6,886 nt of DNA from Planctomycetaceae bacterium (lineage in GTDB: Bacteria; Planctomycetota; Planctomycetia; Pirellulales; UBA1268), in the NCBI GenBank assembly GCA_002862165.1, contig PKCL01000434.1, forward strand, positions 1-6,886, read 5' to 3'. This document shows positions 6,057 to 6,886 of the stretch, piece after piece. Made by a program: the position numbers and the translations under genes. Position 1 is the first letter of the stretch. The number at the start of each line of letters is the position of its first letter. The notes under the pieces are model-generated. The model had not been told where the DNA came from. It worked only from the letters and a program-made list of their open reading frames with translations, and did no database searches.

Positions 6057-6394
6057 ATAGTTATTTTGCTCACAGCGGGCTTGGCAACGAACTCGAGAAC
6101 TTTGCTGGTGATCGGACTGAATGCTTCGGGCAAGCAGAAGCAGGACCCCTTAAAAGTGGAATACATTGACAACGGAACGATTAAGCTTGGCAGAAGCCTT
6201 GATCTTGCGTGAGCTTAGATCTAGTTATCGCGATCACATGTATCGCCAAATCAAATGACAAAGAGACCATCAATAATAAATATGGCTGGGGCCAAAAGAT
6301 TCAGATGTCGTTCTTCGCTCACCCAACGCTCTATTCCGACAAATGGCAGAAGCTCAAGAAGTACTGGGACAATATTGGCTGGAAGTTGATTTAG
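6057..6394 (+). pseudogene. Decayed N-terminal fragment of a secreted-type protein, frameshifted
   Basis: Two overlapping frames look like parts of one protein. The first, without an ATG, is open to the TGA at 6210-6212 and reads a hydrophobic stretch like a signal peptide (LLVIGLNASGK), then DPLKVEYIDNGTIKLG (about 6147-6191). The second, from a GTG at 6209 to the TAG at 6392, reads AITCIAKSNDKETINNKYGWGQKIQMSFFAHP. Joined, they resemble the start of a family of bacterial proteins that I recall as having YIDNGxIxLGxDLxxGGAI and then N-x-N-x-(D)-x-GRxIQxSfY. The join is disturbed by a near repeat, SLDL encoded at 6195-6206 and again at 6212-6223. After 6394 only a possible GD (6400-6405) continues the pattern. 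The family recollection is from memory and function is unknown. Alternatively the second frame alone could be a 61-residue gene, but it has no ribosome site and no stand-alone fold that I recognise. Confidence 0.5.
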
Positions 6395-6410
6395 ATTTTG
6401 GTGATCAAGG

Positions 6411-6428
6411 ACGTTCTTTGAAAAACGT
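6411..6428 (+). repeat. Imperfect inverted repeat downstream of the relic
   Basis: ACGTT (6411-6415) and AACGT (6424-6428) are inverted copies with partly complementary bases between them, so the 18-nt element can fold with one mismatch. No T run follows. It could be a leftover terminator or chance. Confidence 0.2.
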
Positions 6429-6434
6429 ACCAGG

Positions 6435-6464
6435 TTGCGTGTTTTGACCTGTGTTGTGAATAAT
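6435..6464 (+). promoter_or_regulatory. Candidate promoter of the DoxX gene
   Basis: TTGCGT (6435-6440) and AATAAT (6459-6464) have an 18-nt spacer; the -10 matches five of six consensus bases and the -35 is weaker. Transcription would start near 6471, leaving a short leader before the GTG at 6498. TTGACC at 6444-6449 has a better -35 sequence but no -10 at the right distance. Confidence 0.3.
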
Positions 6465-6479
6465 AGGTGAGACTCACAA
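6454..6479. promoter_or_regulatory. Nested dyads overlapping the DoxX promoter region
   Basis: TTGTGA (6454-6459) and TCACAA (6474-6479) are inverted copies with a 14-nt spacer. Inside lies GTGAG-A-CTCAC (6467-6477), an 11-bp odd palindrome. Both cover the candidate -10 box and start point, a common place for a repressor site. The half-site TGTGA recalls CRP, but CRP needs a 6-nt spacer, so it is not a CRP site. Confidence 0.35.
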
Positions 6480-6486
6480 TTCTCCC

Positions 6487-6491
6487 GGAGG
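6487..6491 (+). promoter_or_regulatory. Strong ribosome binding site GGAGG of the DoxX gene
   Basis: GGAGG lies 6 nt before the GTG at 6498 and decides that start. It is the strongest Shine-Dalgarno sequence in the window and is partly self-complementary with the preceding CTCC (6482-6485). Confidence 0.75.
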
Positions 6492-6497
6492 TGTAGT

Positions 6498-6886
6498 GTG
6501 GGAATTATTCAAGGTATTCTTGCCTGTGTAGGCAGGCTGATGATAGCGGTTATCTTTTTGCTCAGTGCCCTGGGGAACAAGATTTGGAATTTCAGTAGCG
6601 TTGCCGAAGTCATGGCATCAAAAGGTATGCCTCAAAATATGATTTTGGGAATACCAGCTCATAAGTATTTACTGTCCGGTGCAATCGTTTTTTTGATTGT
6701 TGGGGGAATCTCGGTAGCTATTGGTTTTAAAGCTCGTCTTGGTGCTTTTATGTTGCTTCTGTTTTTGCTTGCCGCAACCTACTATTTCCATGATTTTTGG
6801 AATGCCGAATCTGATCAGCAGCCAGCTGAAATGATTCAATTTTTAAAAAACTTAGCGCTCAGTGGCACAATGCTATTCATTATTGC
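6498..6886 (+). CDS. DoxX-family membrane protein, 3' end missing
   Basis: The frame from GTG at 6498 is open for 129 codons and runs off the window. The protein has the layout of the DoxX/YphA-like family: a first membrane helix with GRLMIAVIFLLSALGNKI (12-29), a short loop with VAEVMASKGMP (35-45), a second helix (about 58-76, IVFLIVGGISVAIGF), R80, a third helix (81-96), then YYFHDFW (95-101) and EMIQFLKNLALSGTML (111-126), which starts the fourth helix. The HDFW and FLKNLAL motifs are typical. DoxX-like proteins are small four-helix inner-membrane proteins; some are linked to oxidative-stress or redox complexes, but the role here cannot be told. Full family length is about 130-160, so only the C-terminus is missing. 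The start is fixed by GGAGG 6 nt upstream. It may be recently controlled by the dyads before it. No partner gene is in the window. Confidence 0.85.
   Translation, partial: MGIIQGILACVGRLMIAVIFLLSALGNKIWNFSSVAEVMASKGMPQNMILGIPAHKYLLSGAIVFLIVGGISVAIGFKARLGAFMLLLFLLAATYYFHDFWNAESDQQPAEMIQFLKNLALSGTMLFII

Noticed and set aside
6454..6479. CRP binding site
   Set aside because: The half-sites TGTGA and TCACA are present but are separated by more than the required 6 nt.
1..6886. Defence system, CRISPR array, phage or insertion sequence
   Set aside because: No repeat-spacer pattern, transposase, integrase, terminal repeats or defence domains were found on either strand; most genes are housekeeping.

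Overview
This window looks like chromosomal DNA of a bacterium, most likely a member of the Planctomycetota (a marine Pirellulales-like lineage is my best guess). The reasons are moderate GC, most starts lacking a strong Shine-Dalgarno sequence, the variant motifs of PurA (GDEAKGK, GIGPCYRDKVGR) and CdsA (LGGTLDLIDS), and PhoH followed by a 7TM-HD (PgpH-type) protein. The taxon is inferred from remembered motif patterns, not from a search.

Bases 1-4675 form a minus-strand block read from right to left: purA (adenylosuccinate synthetase, GTG start with a good AAAGGG ribosome site), uppS (undecaprenyl diphosphate synthase, overlapping purA), cdsA (phosphatidate cytidylyltransferase, ATGA overlap with uppS), a 197-bp gap with an AT-rich terminator-like element and a candidate promoter, then phoH (PhoH-like ATPase) and the first 138 codons of a 7TM-HD membrane phosphohydrolase that runs off the left edge. 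purA-uppS-cdsA is probably one transcript linking AMP synthesis with the lipid carrier for cell-wall polymers and with phospholipid synthesis. phoH-7TM-HD is probably a second unit with its own promoter.

Bases 4676-4978 are a divergent intergenic region with a candidate purA promoter on the minus strand and two dyad elements before the plus-strand gene. Bases 4979-6010 encode an RluA-family RNA pseudouridine synthase with an N-terminal S4 domain. An exact 14-bp tandem duplication covers its last codons and changes its C-terminus.

Bases 6011-6497 contain no intact gene, but two overlapping reading frames carry what looks like the decayed start of a larger secreted protein. After this, a 26-bp dyad and a strong GGAGG site precede a plus-strand DoxX-family membrane protein that runs off the right edge. 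I saw no CRISPR array, intact insertion sequence, tRNA, rRNA or recognisable defence or new multi-gene system. The unusual content is in gene overlaps, leaders, a remodelled stop codon and the relic.
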